Shown here: positions 45,017-59,229 of the stretch, in pieces
Position numbering within the stretch: the stretch's first letter is position 1
How the letters are laid out: the number at the start of each line of letters is the position of its first letter
Source of the DNA: Stereocaulon alpinum
Taxonomy: Eukaryota; Ascomycota; Lecanoromycetes; Lecanorales; Stereocaulaceae
Assembly: GCA_018257865.1 (NCBI GenBank)
Contig: JAEUBA010000012.1
Span: forward strand, 452,379 to 516,378
Direction of reading: 5' to 3'
DNA length: 64,000 bases
The notes under the pieces: model-generated
What the model saw: only the letters and a program-made list of their open reading frames with translations
The model's database searches: none
Told to the model about the DNA's origin: nothing
Position numbers and translations under genes: made by a program

Positions 45017-47048
45017 TAGTTTTAATAACTCCGTTCGTACGGAGCTACTTAGTTAGTAATAGTAAGTATAACCTAAGAGTCCCCTATTAACCTATAAAGT
45101 TATAGTATTATACTATAGAAAAGTACTACTAATATTATAACCTTATAAGAAGAGGTTATTAACCCTAAAGAAGCTAATAATAGAGGAGGTATATCCTCTA
45201 GCTATACTATTAGTAAGGGTAGTAACTAAAATAATAATATACCTCTAGTCCTTATACTAGTAAGCGAAGACCACCGCTTTATAAGTCTAACTTAAGAGTA
45301 ATATTATTAACTTATACTGCTTAAGGCTAAGAAGTAGGTAGCTATTAAAAAGCTTAAACTTACTAAATTTAAATATATATAAGGGTATTATTATAAATAT
45401 AGCGATAATTACTACTATAATATATCTTATAAGCGAGTAAGTATTACTAAGGTACTTAAGATATAGTACCTTACCTACTATAACTTAGTAATTATATTTA
45501 TTTAAGACTATAAGGATTATATCGCCTTAGCCCCTCGCGATAACTTTTATATAGATAAGGAAAAGACTCGCTAGTCCTCCGCCTTTTTAATAGATATAAA
45601 GAGGTAGACCTAGAGAAATATAAGAGATACTATACTATATAGTACCGGTAAACCTATATAGAAGGAGTATACCGACTAGTACTTAGATTAAGTTTATAAC
45701 CTAGTAGTTAGGTCCTATAATATAGGTCGCTAGCTAGCTAGGGCGACTATAAGAGATATATAAATAATCGCGAACTTTAATAATTACCTTATAGCCCTAT
45801 AGGTATAGAGGGATCGCCTTATAAAAGACTAAGAACGTATAGAGACCCTATATAATAGAGTAGTTAAAAAGATCGCTTTAGAAGCTATAAAAGATATACT
45901 CTAACCTACTACCTATACCTCGCTACTACTATAGTACTAAGGTATTAAGTAGAGGTTATAAAAACTAAAGGAGCTACCTTTAACTAATAAAGTATATATT
46001 AGGGAGAAGCTTAGTAAGTATAGTTAGCTATATATAAGACCTAAGACCTCTTATATAAAGGAGGATAATAAGAGATCGTCCTCTTTAGTATTATAAGGCC
46101 GTAGGCCTACGCGAATTAAATATAAAGGTAGCGACTTAGCTAGTAAGTATAAGAAACCCCTCGCTAAAATCTAATATTATAAGTATAGGTAGTTTAGCTA
46201 CTTTAAAGGCTTACTAGATTACTTAAAGTATATTACTAGTAATAAATTATATAACTTAGGTAGCGAAAAGGGAAAAGCTAAGACCTAATACTCGCTACTA
46301 AAGTATTAGGGTTACTACCTAATAAGCGGAAACCTCGCGCTCTAATATTATAAGGAGAAATTACTACGCTACTAGGTAGATATAATATTACTACCCTAAT
46401 AAATATTAGGGGTAAGGAGAACTTTATCTTATAATCCTTTATTAAAGGCGCATAGATACTAGAGCCTAATTACGCCCTAACTATAGTATATAGGTACTAA
46501 ATACCGTTATACGGTATATATACGTTAAACCTCAGTCTCGTAGATAGTACTAGACGGAAGTAGGAGAGAACCTTAAAGGTATATACTATAAAGATATAAG
46601 GATATAACCTTATTCTTAGTTTACCCTTAGATTTATAATATTAATCCTAATATCCGCTAGCGCGAGTAGTTCTAGACGTACTATAATAAGCCTAGGACGT
46701 AGGCGAATATTATACTTATTAATATAGAGTAGTTTACTTTATTAGCTAATATAGTAATTATATATAGGAAAGGGGAAGCGTTTATTATAATCCTATATAA
46801 AACTCTATTAGTAAGTAACGATAGTTATAATAGAGCTACGTAGTATAGAGCTACGTAGTTAGACGAGCTTAGCGTACTAAATAAGCTAGTAGGCTTAGAA
46901 GAGGTCTTTTTAGAAGAACTATCTAATAGCCTTAATACGTACGAATAAGTTAAGTACCTAATAAACTTATTACCTAGTAAGCTACTAAAAAGTAGGCTAA
47001 TTTATAATATATTATATAATAAACTCGTAGCGATTAGGGACTACCTAT
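45017..47048 (+). mobile_element. Ty3/gypsy retrotransposon fragment (gag to start of RT), RIP-killed
   Basis: A gag region with a CCHC zinc-knuckle pattern is visible at about 46,170-46,225, where each expected Cys or His codon now reads TAT or TAC (Tyr), as RIP would produce. Downstream, 46,715-47,048 resembles the gypsy segment just before RT (words such as LDELSVLNKLV, LLPSKLLKS, PIYNL-like and RDYLLK). Internal stops are numerous. It ends where the copia LTR begins. The RT core, RNase H and integrase are absent. Gypsy assignment is moderately sure. Confidence 0.6.
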
Positions 47049-47175
47049 TGAAATTCGGGTATTCGTATACCAAGCCTTGGTATTAATAACTAAGGCTTAG
47101 CACTAACCCTTATTTATATCTTACACAGTCGCACTTAGCTAAATAATTAAGTATTTTACCTATTATATTTTAATA
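47049..47175 (+). repeat. Copia 5' LTR
   Basis: This 127-bp repeat begins TGAAATTCGGGTATTCG and ends TATTTTAATA. It matches 52935-53061 over its whole length with mainly C/T and G/A differences, and also 63145-63273 in inverse orientation. Confidence 0.9.
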
Positions 47176-50100
47176 GGTTATAAGCCTAGTACGCTAGGTA
47201 TCGCTAGAATAGCTCTTCTTCTAGAATTATATTCCTCTTAAATAGTTACTAAATCCTCCCTAACGTAAGCTACGTATATATATACTAAACCTCTAATACT
47301 TAGTCTAAGGTAATAACTCTTTAATCTTCGCACTGTAAGATTAACTTATAGCGATAATAATTAACTAAAAAGAGGAGGCTAGGAACTCCTAGCTATTCTA
47401 TTCTTTCTAAGGTTATTACTACTAAAAAGTATACTAATAAGTACTACTAAGCAATCCCTTCTAGCGTACCTTAATAGGTATCTATAAACTCCGAAGCTAA
47501 GCCCCTAAAAGCGATATCTAGCTTCTATAGTAAGAATACTAACCTATATAAGTAGAATTATCGAATTTTATATTAAAAATAAGACTTTTTAGACGCTAGA
47601 AAGCGATTAATTATTAATTACTAAGGGGGGCTAAGTCTTAACCCCTTAATTTCTTCCTAAAGGCTAGTATCCCTAGCTATTATTAAAGGCTAGTATCCCC
47701 CGCTACCTTTCCTAATAAGTTAGAGGCTAGTATTACCTTAGCCGCTAGATACCTATTAAGATCCTTAGGAGATATCTATAAGATATCTACTATAAGCTTA
47801 GCTAGAAGTCTATTATCTTCTTTATCTTCTAATTTAATACTATCTACTACTAATCTAAACCCTATCTAGTATATAAATACTATTACCTAAGTATACTACT
47901 ACTCTAAGTATAAGTACTTTTAATACCTTCTTTAGGACCTAATCTAATTTAATAAGTTACCTCTTAACTATATTAATACTAATTATATACCCCTAGAATA
48001 GTCCCTATCTCCTTATAACTCTAATTCCGAAGCTAGTAAATTAACCCTAAAACCTCCTAATAATACTAATATCTTCGGCCTTTAAGCTAAATATATACCG
48101 CCTTAGGCTTCCTTAGGTCCCCCTTTAGCGAAATAATAGTATAAAGAGATAACTACCGCTTATCCCTAAAAGACCCTACTAACTTAAAGACCTCTAAAGC
48201 CTACGCTATAAACCTCTTCTTCTAATTTAACTCCTACTACTAGCGGAGCTTTAAAAATACCTATATTATAGTAGATATTATAGCAGCTGAAGAATCTTAT
48301 AATAGTAGCGCGAATTTACCGCTTACTATAGTAGCTGAAGAATCCTATAGTAGTAGTAGAAGCTTCCTACTTACCTCTATCTCTATCTTAGAGTCTAACT
48401 TTAGGTACTCCTAGTAGGTAGAGGAGATAGATAATTAGCTTATACTTAATAACTTAAAGCCTTTTACTACTAAAACCTAAGTAAAAGCTTATACTATAAT
48501 TTATAACTAACTTAGGTTTAACGCCTAAAAGATTATAAAGAACCTCGCTATAGTAGATAAGATTCTAATTAAAGTCTCCTTAAATTTTAAGCTAAAAGGA
48601 ACTAGTATCTATATTAAATTAGTATAATACCTCTATTTAACCTCTCTAGAATCCTCTAAAGATATCGCTAAATATACCTAGAAGTTCTAAGAGGTTAATA
48701 CTAAACTTAAGGAACTTAATACTAAAGTAGCTCTACTAAAACTATACCTAATTTACCTCTATCTCTTAGGACTTAGTAAAGCTTATAATACCTTTAAAAT
48801 AGCTTATATTTAAAGCTGCGCCCTATTTAGCGCTAATAAAGTTAACTTTAATAAAGTCTCCCTAGCGGCTACTAATAAGGAATAATAAATCTAAGCGTAG
48901 TATAAGTACTCCGGATTAGTAATATTTATAGGTAGGAGGTCTATAAAAGACTATAACTCTATAAATAATAAGCCTTAAGAATACTACCCCTACTATAAGA
49001 AGCTTAAGCGAAAAGATACCTATTTAATTACGAAGTATTAGTAGCTTTACCCTAAAATAAAGCCTAAGAAATTTAAGTCTAAAGACGAAAGGTTTAAGAA
49101 ATAGAAGCTAGAATATAATAATAGCCCTATTAAAGAACTAATATTTAGGACCCTTACCGCTAATAGTAACTTTAATATTCGAGGCGCTAGTATAAATAGG
49201 GTCCCTATAACTAATATTAGATATATAGCGGTAACGACGCTAGAAGTTAATCTATTAGGCCTAACTATTATTAATATAGGGTATATATAATACTTATTCT
49301 ACTAGCGCTTTAACTTCGTAACCTTTAAGCCCGCTATTAGTACTCTAATTACCGGAATCGGCGGGGTGTAGCTTAAACTAACTAGGCGTAGAATAGTAAA
49401 GATTCTATACCTAAGGAAGAATATACTATTATATAATATCCTCTATATACCTAAGTTAGGGGTAAATCTCCTCTTAGGCTCCTAGCTAATAGATATTAGA
49501 ATCTATATTAAATTCGCTAAAAATAACTATATAATTTTATACCCTAAGCTTAGTAATATAATCGCTAAGCGATAATTTAGCCTCTATATATTAGAACTTC
49601 CCTAGGGGTAACTTATATTAAATATATATAGTATACCTCTAAATACTATCCGCTAGCTCTAGTACGTCCGTATAGGTTATATAGGTTAATAAAATATAGA
49701 TTAGCTACCTAATATAGCTACTAGAGTAGACTTCTTAAAGAAATTCTTAAATAAATTAACCTATAAATACTATATTTTAGGCTGCTATTAGTCTACCCTA
49801 TATAAGGACTTTATTAAACTTAGAATACGCCTAATAGAATTTATTTATAGCGATATTATAGGGCCTATTAAGCCTATTAGCTTTAATAATAGTAAATAGG
49901 TAGTTACCTTTAAAGATAACTTCACCTACTACTCTAAAGTCTACTACGTAAAATATAAATTAGAGCTTAGGGATCTATTCCGACGGTTTTAGTATAAGTA
50001 TAAGCGAATAGGGCGCCTAATCCGACGCCTATATATAAATAATAGGGGCGAATATATTAAAGAAACCTTCTAAGAATACCTTAGCCTTAAGGGAATTATC

Positions 50101-52934
50101 TATAAGCCTACGGTACCTAGGAACTTAGAATAAAATAGGATTACTAAATATTTTAAGTAGGTTCTTATTAGATATACCTATCCTCTACTACTAAGCTCTA
50201 AACTTAATAAATTCTTTTAGCCTAAAATTATAAAAACGGCTAATTACCTTACTATCTAAAGCTTAGTTATAAAGCTTAGAAAGACCCTATATAAGGCCTT
50301 CTATAAGCGGAAGCCCTATCTTAGGTACCTTTAAACCCTTAGCTCTAAAATATAGGCCTAAAACCGCCTCTAAAAGAAATTTATAGATAAAAGCGATACC
50401 TATTTCCTCTTAGGATATAAAGGGGATAGCTATATCTTTTACTTATAGTTACTAAAACAGCGCGCTATTATCTACGCTATTAATATCTATATTTAGGAGA
50501 AATAGCCCTACTTCTATAGGGGTAAAGAGCCCCTAGCTAAATACTAATAGACCTCTACTTTAGGGGAGGTATATAATAGGAATTAGAATCCTATTAACTT
50601 TAATATATTCTTAGTATAATTATCTAACTAAGAATCCTTAGGAGAATTACCTCCTTTAGGGGGAGAATTACCTCCCTTACCTCCTATATCTTTTAAAGAA
50701 GTATTACCTTCTTTAAGCCTAAGTTTACTATTAATACTAAGCTCTTTAGCCCTATTATAGCTAGTATTACTAATAATAATAGGTACTATAGAAAAGCGAG
50801 AGATAACTTAAGTACTAGTAATATACTCTAAGCTTAATATCCCTAATATATAGAACCTTTCGCTAGACCCTTTCTATAGGTACTTAGCGATCTCTCTACT
50901 AGCTTAGGCGAATTTAGCGGAACCCTATAAACCTAAAACCTATACTAAAGTAATAGCTAATAATATATATAAAATATAGTAGGAGCTCGCTATAAATAAT
51001 AAATTTAACTCCCTTATAGCTAATAATACTTAGATACTAACGTCGCCCTTAAATAGCTAGAAAGTTCTTAGGGGTAGATAAATCTATACCTTAAAATATA
51101 GCCCTAAGGGGGAAATTATATACTATAAGGTATACTAGGTTATTTAAGGCTTTAAGTAATAAAAAGGCCTTAATTATAATAAAACTTTCGCCTTAGTAGT
51201 TAAACCTATAAGCTATAAGGCTATATTTATAATTACCGCCGCTATAGATTAGGACCTAAAGTAGATAGACGTTAAAATAGTATTCTTCTATAGGGATATA
51301 GAAGAGGAGATCTTTATAGAATAGCCTAAAGGTTTTATTTAAGGGGAGGTAAAAGTTTACCGCCTAAATAAGGCCTTATATAGCCTAAAATAATCCCCCT
51401 AAGTATAGTATAATATCTTCGCTAGCTTTATAAACGCTAAATTAGGCGTAGTCCTATTAGAAGCTAACTTAAGTATATTTATTAACCTTAAAGATAGGAC
51501 GCTAATTACCCTATATATAGATAATTTATTAATTACGGGCCTTAGTAAGGAAGCTATTTAGAGGGTTAAAAATACCCTTAACTATTAGTTCTATATAATA
51601 GATTTTAGGCTATATAGCTATTACCTAGGGATAATAGTTACCTAAAACCGTTAATAATAAACGCTATAACTAAGCTAAGAGGCCTATATTAAGAAAGTAC
51701 TTCAGGACTTTAGCCTCTAGGAATATAAAGAAACTATAACCCCTATAGAAATAACTTACTATCTAAAAAAAGCTCCTAACGGTTTCTAAGCTAATACCTA
51801 AGACTAACTACTATATTAAAAGGCTATTAGGTTATTAATATACGTAATACTAAGGACTTAACCTAATATTATATACCCTATATTAGTAGTTAGCTGTTAT
51901 AGTATAAACCTAATATAAGCTTATTAGGGTATAGTTAAACGAATCTTCTAATATCTTAAGTTAATAACTAAATACTAATTAATATTCTTAGGACTAATTT
52001 AGGTACTAATAGGCTATACTAACTCTAATTAAGCGGGAGACTATGATACGCGCTAATCTACCTTAGGGTATATCTTTAATATAGGTAGTAGGGCTATTAG
52101 CTAGTTATCTAAGTAATAACCTATTATAGCCCTTTCTACCTATAAGGCTAAATATATTAGTTAGACCTTAGCGTCTAAGGAAGCGGTATAGCTTTAAAAC
52201 CTACTAAGGTAGCTTAAGCCTAGTAGCTAGGAACCTTAGGCGGTAATTATCTATAGGGATAATTAGGGTATAATCGCCCTTATAAAGAATCTAGAATTCT
52301 ATACTTATAGTAAGTATATTAATATACGCTACTACTTTATTAGGGAGTAAGTTATTAATAGTATAGTAGACCTCCGCTATATACCTACTAAGTATTAAGT
52401 TATTAATAGGCTTACTAAACCCCTTTATAAGGATAAGTTCGTAGAGTTCCGTAATAACTTAGGCTTAGAATATATCGCCTAAGGTAGAGCTTTAGTAGGA
52501 GTAGCTACTTAGATTTAGTAGGAGTAGCTACCTAGATTTAGTAGGAGTATCCCTAAGGATCGCGTGCGAATACTACTTAAATAGGGCCTACTATACCCGG
52601 ATTATCCCTAGAGCTATTATTATACTTTATAGTATCTATTAACCCTATATACTACCCGACTACTTATTAGTAAGAAATTAGTATATATAGGCTAATAGGG
52701 AAAATAAAAATTTAAATAACTATGCTTTATTATTTTCTGGAAAAGTTTTGGTAGTAATAGTAAAAGATAAGCTCTGCTATCCTACTAAATACTAGGTATT
52801 TAAGGTGAAATCCTACTAAGTAACGGGTTATTAAGGTGAAAAGCAGTTATAACTAGCGTATAGTAAATTAGTCGTTTTAGCGGACTATAATTTAATTATC
52901 TAGTATTTAGCGTACTATATTTAAGTAGGAGTAT

Positions 52935-53061
52935 TAAAATTCGGGTGTTCGTATACTAAGCCTTAGTATTAATAACTAAGGCTTAGCACTAACCCTTATT
53001 TATATCTCACACAGTCGTACTTAGCTAGATAATTAAGTGTTCTACCTATTACATTTTAACA
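52935..53061 (+). repeat. Copia 3' LTR
   Basis: This 127-bp repeat begins TAAAATTCGGGTGTTCG and ends ACATTTTAACA, so the canonical TG...CA ends can be read from the two LTRs together. It still carries several CA and TG sites that the 5' LTR has partly lost, and vice versa. Confidence 0.9.
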
Positions 53062-53190
53062 TTAATCTATTAGGCCTAACTATTATTAATATAGGGTATA
53101 TATAATACTTATTCTATTAGTACTTTAACTTTATAACCTTTAAGCCTACTATTAGTACTTTAATTACTAAAATTAGTAAAGTATAGCTGA
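53062..53190 (+). mobile_element. Copia internal fragment (129 bp)
   Basis: This fragment matches 49,245-49,372 of the full copia (protease region) on the same strand. It begins TTAATCTATTAGGCC directly after the 3' LTR and ends where the LINE tail begins. It therefore belongs to another copia copy. Confidence 0.85.
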
Positions 53191-56100
53191 TTAATTGATT
53201 GATTTATACGCCTATTCTAGTATCTATATATACTAATAAGGGTGTTCTCTTATATTATTAGGAAATCTAGGGGGGTTAAAGGCCCTCTAGACGTGAAAGA
53301 AACCTTTCTAGAGTCGCCCCTTCTAGCTAAAAACTTTCGCTTATTAGCTTACTTATTATTCTACTCCGCCTATCTAACCTCGCCGCTAGGCTCTATAATA
53401 TTAGTAATAATAATCTCCGTTACCCTAATAGGCCCTATAATACTCCGGTAGCTCCGCCGCCTTTAGCTTCTACTTACGCTTAGGCTTCTTTATCTTTAGG
53501 GTTTTTATTACCGGTTCTACTCTAATAGGGAGTTTAAACTAAGAGAGCTATTCCTTAGTAAGTTAATACTATATTAAGAATCCTAACCTAACTAGCTATC
53601 TTATAGCTACTCTTATACTAATAACCTCAGCTAGTATAGTCCTAATATTATAAGTCTCTACCTCTTTAATAAGCTCCCTTTAAGTATCGCTAAGCTTTAG
53701 GTAGTATAGGAGAATATACTTTATATCCTAATTCCTCTATCTATAACTATAGCGGGTACTATAGACCCCTAGTACCCTCGCCTTATAAAGGAAGTAGTTA
53801 AACCTATTCTTCCTACTTTAGAGTTAGACTGCTATCGAGCTTTCTACCTTCCTAAGCTTTAGGTAGTAGTTATACCTTTCTCCGAATAATAGTTTATTCT
53901 ATACGGGTGTATAAGAGTACTTAGGGATAGTATCCTTATATACCTCCTACCGCTTAATCTACTTCGCTATTACCTAGCCTTATATCTTTTTAGCTAGGAC
54001 GCCTACGTCTTAATACTCCTTAATATCTATTTTTAAGTTATACTAATATATCTTCCTCCTTATTATTATTACCGCTTAATCCTAATCCTTCGCCTTAAGC
54101 TCCTATAGGGCCTATTCTTCCTTTTCTAGTAATAAGGTTAGGCGTATTAGGCGCGCCCTTCCTCTCCTTCCCTATAGTCTCCTATAGATTAAGCGGTTAC
54201 CTTTAATTATTAAGGGATATACTCCCCTTAGTACTTAGTATCTTATAACTAGGGCGTTTAGATAGGTTTAGATAGGTATAATAACTACTTCTACTTCTAA
54301 GACTTAGACCGGTATTACCTTATATACTCTAAGTACTATCCGTAGGTAGTTATTCTATATTATCGCGAGCGTCTTAATATACTTTTCTATAGCTCCCTAC
54401 CCCCTAGTAGGGGTATACTATATTAGAGTAGTAAATATAAGTATAGGCCTTACCGCTATACTATATACCTTTCTATACTTCTTAAATATAGCTCCCTAAG
54501 TTAATCCTACTAGGTACTTAATCGCCTAGGCTTAAGTAGCGGCCTTTACCTTTACCTACGCTATATATAGGCCCTAGCGGAGTTTAGTATTAATATATAG
54601 CCCTAAGACCCTAATACTTGCTTCTAGCTTAACCTCTACGTTACTAAATTATACCGTCTCCTTTATATTAAACCTTTTAGGGGCGTATAATAGATATACT
54701 AGTTTATACTTCTAAGGCGCGAACGTCGCCCCGTATATTTTCGCCTATATTTAGTAGAGCTTATAGGCCTATTCTAGCTATCTATAGTTCGTTTCCGTTA
54801 TCTTACTATATACTAGTAGGTATACGTTATCTACGAATCCTCCTACCTATACTAGGATCTTCGCCTTTAAGTATACTTTAATTAGTAGCGTATTAAAGAA
54901 GAGGAATAGGATTAGTAATATTAGTAATCCTTATAAGATCCCTATTTCTACCGCCTTAATTAGACTAGTCCTACCCCCTAGGGTTATTAATATCGCTCTA
55001 TCCTTAAGGAAGCTCGCAGTCTACTAGATAATCCCCTTAGAGATTCCTTTTATCCTTAAGTTATAGAGTAGCCTTTTATAGGATATATTATTAAATACTC
55101 CTACTATATCTAGTAATAGTAAACTCGCTATATTATTCTTACCTTAGTTCTATATTATATAGATTAAGTCTATAATAGTCTCTAGGGCTATTTCTACTAA
55201 ATATCTCTTCCTACCTCCTATCTAGTATTCTAGGAGTAGGTGATTTACTTTAGCTATTCTACTAAGTTATTTTACTATTACTATCTCTAATACTTTCCTA
55301 AGTATATCTAGTAGTATAATAGGTTAATAGGCCTTAGGCTTAGAGTAATTAGTCTTCTTTAGCTTCTTTAGTATTACTATATTCGCTTTACGGAACTTCT
55401 TTAGGTAGTATCTATAATCTAGGTACGCTTAAAATACCCTTTAAAAGGTCTCCCCTATTTCTATATATACTACTCTTAGGAACCTATTTAGGATCCTTAA
55501 AATCCTTAGGGCCTTATCCGCTACTAAGTGCTAAATCGCGTCCCTTACCTTCTTTATAGTAATCTCGCTATCTATTATAATAGGCTTTAGGTAATTAGCC
55601 CCTTTAATATCTGTTAGGTCTATTAGGGGTAGAGGCGGGAAGAGGACCCTTCTTAAGGCCTCTACCTTCCCTTTAAAGTCTATCGCTTTATTCCCGTTCC
55701 CGTCTTTAATAGCTAGGAATTATAGTAGCTCTTTAAGGCGTATACTCCTCTCCCTTCTCTACTTAGCGAGTTACTATACTCCTCTTAGCCTTAGTAATAC
55801 TCTATAGACCCCCTCTTAGAAAGCTATTATCCTAGTCTTTTATAAGATAGTAACCTTTTTCCTTTTAGTTTAGCAGAGAGTCTCTTCAGTCTATATATTT
55901 CTACTATAGCGGTAGGCCTTAAGCGCTGCCTATAACGCCTTAGTAACTCTTATATATACCCCGTTTTAGTATAGTTTAGCTCCGGCGTAGGGTTCCTTAA
56001 ATAGGATAGTATTCTCTACTACCTCCTATAGCGCAGCTATAAGCTTATTAATATATATATTAATCGCTTCCTCTAAGTCTAATAAGTATCTGTCTATAAC

Positions 56101-58611
56101 CCTATTTAGGATTCTTACGTATTTCTAAATCTCTTCGCTAGTCGCCTCCGTCTCTATCCTTTTCTAAGCTCTCTTTTAGTATACTTAGTACTCGCTTTAG
56201 GTCTATTCTAGCTCCGTTATAATTAGTATATAATCCGACCCTATATTAAGGTCTTCTCTTACTCCGCACTTCGCTATCGTATTATATACGCCTTCGGTTA
56301 GGAATATAAGGTTAATAGCGCTCTCTAAGCCCCTATTTTACTATATAACTAACTTTTCTAGTAGTTTAAGAATTATCCCCTTCTCTCCTACTACTTCTAG
56401 TAGCCTATCTGCTATTATATAGTATATAGCTCGTCCTAGGTTATTCTATTAGGGGTAGTATAGGTTGAAATCCCCTACTATAATATATTCGCCTTCGCTT
56501 TCTAAGGCCTCCTTTAGCCTTAGGATAGTCGTAGGGCTATCTACTAATATATAGCTTACTAGTAAAGGGTTATAGATATTATATACCTATACCCTCTCTA
56601 CTATTAGCTCCTTAGTATTTTCGTCCTTAGTATTAGCGTTATTTTAGGTTCTCTTAGTTTAGATCTATAATAAGTATAAGTCGCCCTCCTAGTACTCTAC
56701 CCCCTAGTCGTTAGGATCTATCCTTTTATTTATATAGAAGTATATTCTAGCCTTTAGGTCTCCCCTATAGGCTAGGTAGAACCTACTTATACTTATATTA
56801 TATAAGGTTCTATTTATTAGGTTATATACTAGCTCTTAAATCGCTAATACGTCTATATCTTTTATATCTTTATTTTTAAGAAGTAGTACTATTACTATAT
56901 CCTTCTTCCTCTATATATTATACTATAGTATTTTTAGGTAGGGTATATTCCTTATTAGGTAAGGGCCGCTTAGATATTCTCTTATATTTAGGTAGTCTTA
57001 GTAGTCTTTACTACTCCTAAAGTCTACTTAAGGGTATTCGTTAAACTAATCCTCTCTATAGATAGGGGCCGTTACCCTTATTCCGCTCTAAAGAGGGTTA
57101 TTAGTTATCCCCTCTTTACTACCTCCCTAGTTCCTTTCTAAGGCTTATCTATTATATCCTCTAAGGCCTTCCTCTTCCCTTTAGAGATTACTTTACGCTA
57201 CCCTTCTAGGCTAGTCCTTTTTAGTATCGCTAGCGTAGGCCTTACTAAGTATTACTTTAGGGTCTCTTTAAAGTATTTTAGCTTATACTTAATTCTCTAC
57301 CTAGCCTTAGTATTCTCCTTCTATTAGATTAAGTAGGTTTTACTCTATACTAAGTACTCCCCTTTATATACTACGTACTTAGGCTTGCTACTAGCTCTTT
57401 CTATATAATTATTAGTTATATAGTTTTAGGCGTATATCCTATAGTAGGTGGGGTATTTATACGCCTTAGTAATATATCTATACCTATAGTAGTTAAAGTA
57501 CTACTTAGGGGCGGCTTCTCTCTCCTAGTAATTATAGAAGAGGAGGCTATTCTCTACTACTATCCCCTCTATAATAAGCTAGTTCGCCGCCTTTAGGCTC
57601 GGGACCTTAATTATTAGTATAGAGAATCTCTTCTCCCTCCTAAGTATATCTAGCTTTAACGTAAATATAGGCTATTTAGCCTTTATTATCTCTAACTCTA
57701 AGTAGAGCTTCCTATTATCTTTTCTTAAGGTTTTAAAGATCCCCTATTAGTCCTTTATATCTATTATCTTTTCTACTCTATAGATTACTACTATTACTAT
57801 CTTCTAAAGAACTCTTACTAACCTATAGAGTCTCCTTACCTACCTATTATCCTTCTCTAACTCCTCCCTAGCCTTTACTAAGGCTATCTAGAGAATAATA
57901 TCCCCCCCTATAATCCTCCTTACTATAATAATCTCCTCAGCTACTCCCCCTACTCCCCTAAATATTTATACTAGTTAGGGAAGAGTTATTATAGCTATCT
58001 ATATCTTTTCGCTAGTATTATTAATCCTAACTATTACCTACTTCGCTTTCTTAATATCTTCTGCCCTAGGTATAGCTAGGTAGATAGTATTTTAGCCCCT
58101 TTAGGCTATACGGGCTATATCCGCCTAGCTGTTATTTACCCTTCTAGTTAGGTAGTCTTTACGCGTTAGTTAGCTGCGGTACTCCTTCGCAGCGTATCTT
58201 TTAGCAGTATTCTCCTATATATACTCTATAATCCTTTCTACTATATTCTAGAAGAAGCCCTATATAGTCTTATTTATATTTATCTATAGTATCCCCTAAA
58301 CCTTCTCTATAAACTTTAGTAGCGCCTATTCTATAGCCTTTATATATTATATTCTTTCTTTAATTCTTTCCCTACCTTAAGGGCCCTATAGACCTTTAGT
58401 AGGTTTTTACTATTATTACTATCGCCTTATTATTATATTAGGACGCGTTCCTTATCTACCTTTACTACTAATACCTCCCTTCTCTCCTCCCCCCCTATCT
58501 TATATTATTTTACTAGGTTTATAACCTAGTGTGATCGCTCGTCTAGCCTAGTAGGCCTATTCGCCCGTCGTACTCGTTATCGTCGCTATCTCGATTCTTA
58601 CTAATTATATC
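53191..58611 (-). mobile_element. Tad1-like non-LTR retrotransposon (LINE), about 5.4 kb, RIP-killed
   Basis: On the minus strand, ORF1-like sequence lies at about 57,150-58,500 with CCHC zinc-knuckle ghosts near 57,410-57,500. ORF2 has an apurinic-type endonuclease motif (GDFNLYYP, about 56,450-56,490) and an RT core with a FVDN word where FVDD is expected (about 54,822-54,842). The 3' end carries an (AATC)n tail at 53,191-53,210. Stop codons interrupt all frames. Short open frames on the plus strand over the 3' end (53242-53451 and its copy) are shadows. Size, order and tail fit the fungal Tad1 clade. Confidence 0.82.
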
Positions 58612-59229
58612 GCTACCTTCTAGTATTATTACTACTATATATCTAATATTAATTATAGGGACCCTATTTATATTAGTATCTTAAATATTAAAGTCGCTAT
58701 TAGCGATAAGGGTCCTAAATATTAGCCCTTTAATAGGGCTATTATTATATTTAAACTTCTATTTCTTAAACCTTTTATCCTTAAACTTAAACTTTTTAAG
58801 TTTTATTTTAGGGTAAAGCTACTAGTACTTTATAATTAGATAAGTATCCTTTCGCTTAAACTTCTTATAGTAAGAGTAGTATTTCTAAGGCTTATTATTC
58901 TTAGAGTTATAGTCTTTTATAGACTTCCTACCTATAAATATCGCTAGTCTAAAGTACTTTACTTATATTATACTTAGATTCGTTATTCTTTATTAGCGGT
59001 AGCTAGGGAGACCTTATTAAAGTTAACTTTATTAGCGCTAAATAGGGCGTAGCTTTAAATATAAGCTATTTTAAAGGTATTATAAGCTTTACTAAGTCTT
59101 AAAAGATAAAGGTAAATTAGGTATAGTTTTAGTAGGGCTACTTTAGTATTAAGCTCCTTAAGTTTAGTATTAACCTTTTAGAACTTTCAAGTATATTTAG
59201 TAATATCCTTAGAGGATTTTAAAGAGGTT

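Larger units (their letters stand above)
47049..53061 (+). mobile_element. Full-length Ty1/copia LTR retrotransposon, RIP-killed
   Basis: The element is 6.0 kb with LTRs 47049-47175 and 52935-53061, both 127 bp. The copia gene order is legible in fragments: gag with zinc-knuckle ghost (about 48,980-49,045), aspartic protease (about 49,270-49,420), GAG-pre-integrase and integrase core (about 49,550-50,450), RT (about 51,050-51,700, with DVK, PKGF and a YVDD-equivalent LYIDNLLITG), and RNase H (about 52,010-52,470, ending LTKPLYKDKFVEFRNNLGLE). Stop codons interrupt every domain. Flanking 5-mers (CCTAT and TTAAT) do not match, so no target-site duplication is visible. Confidence 0.9.

Noticed and set aside
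53242..53451. Open frame over the LINE 3' end, with a near-identical partner at 59283-59507
   Set aside because: Its apparent conservation comes from the two LINE copies; it lies antisense to the LINE and uses a non-ATG start.
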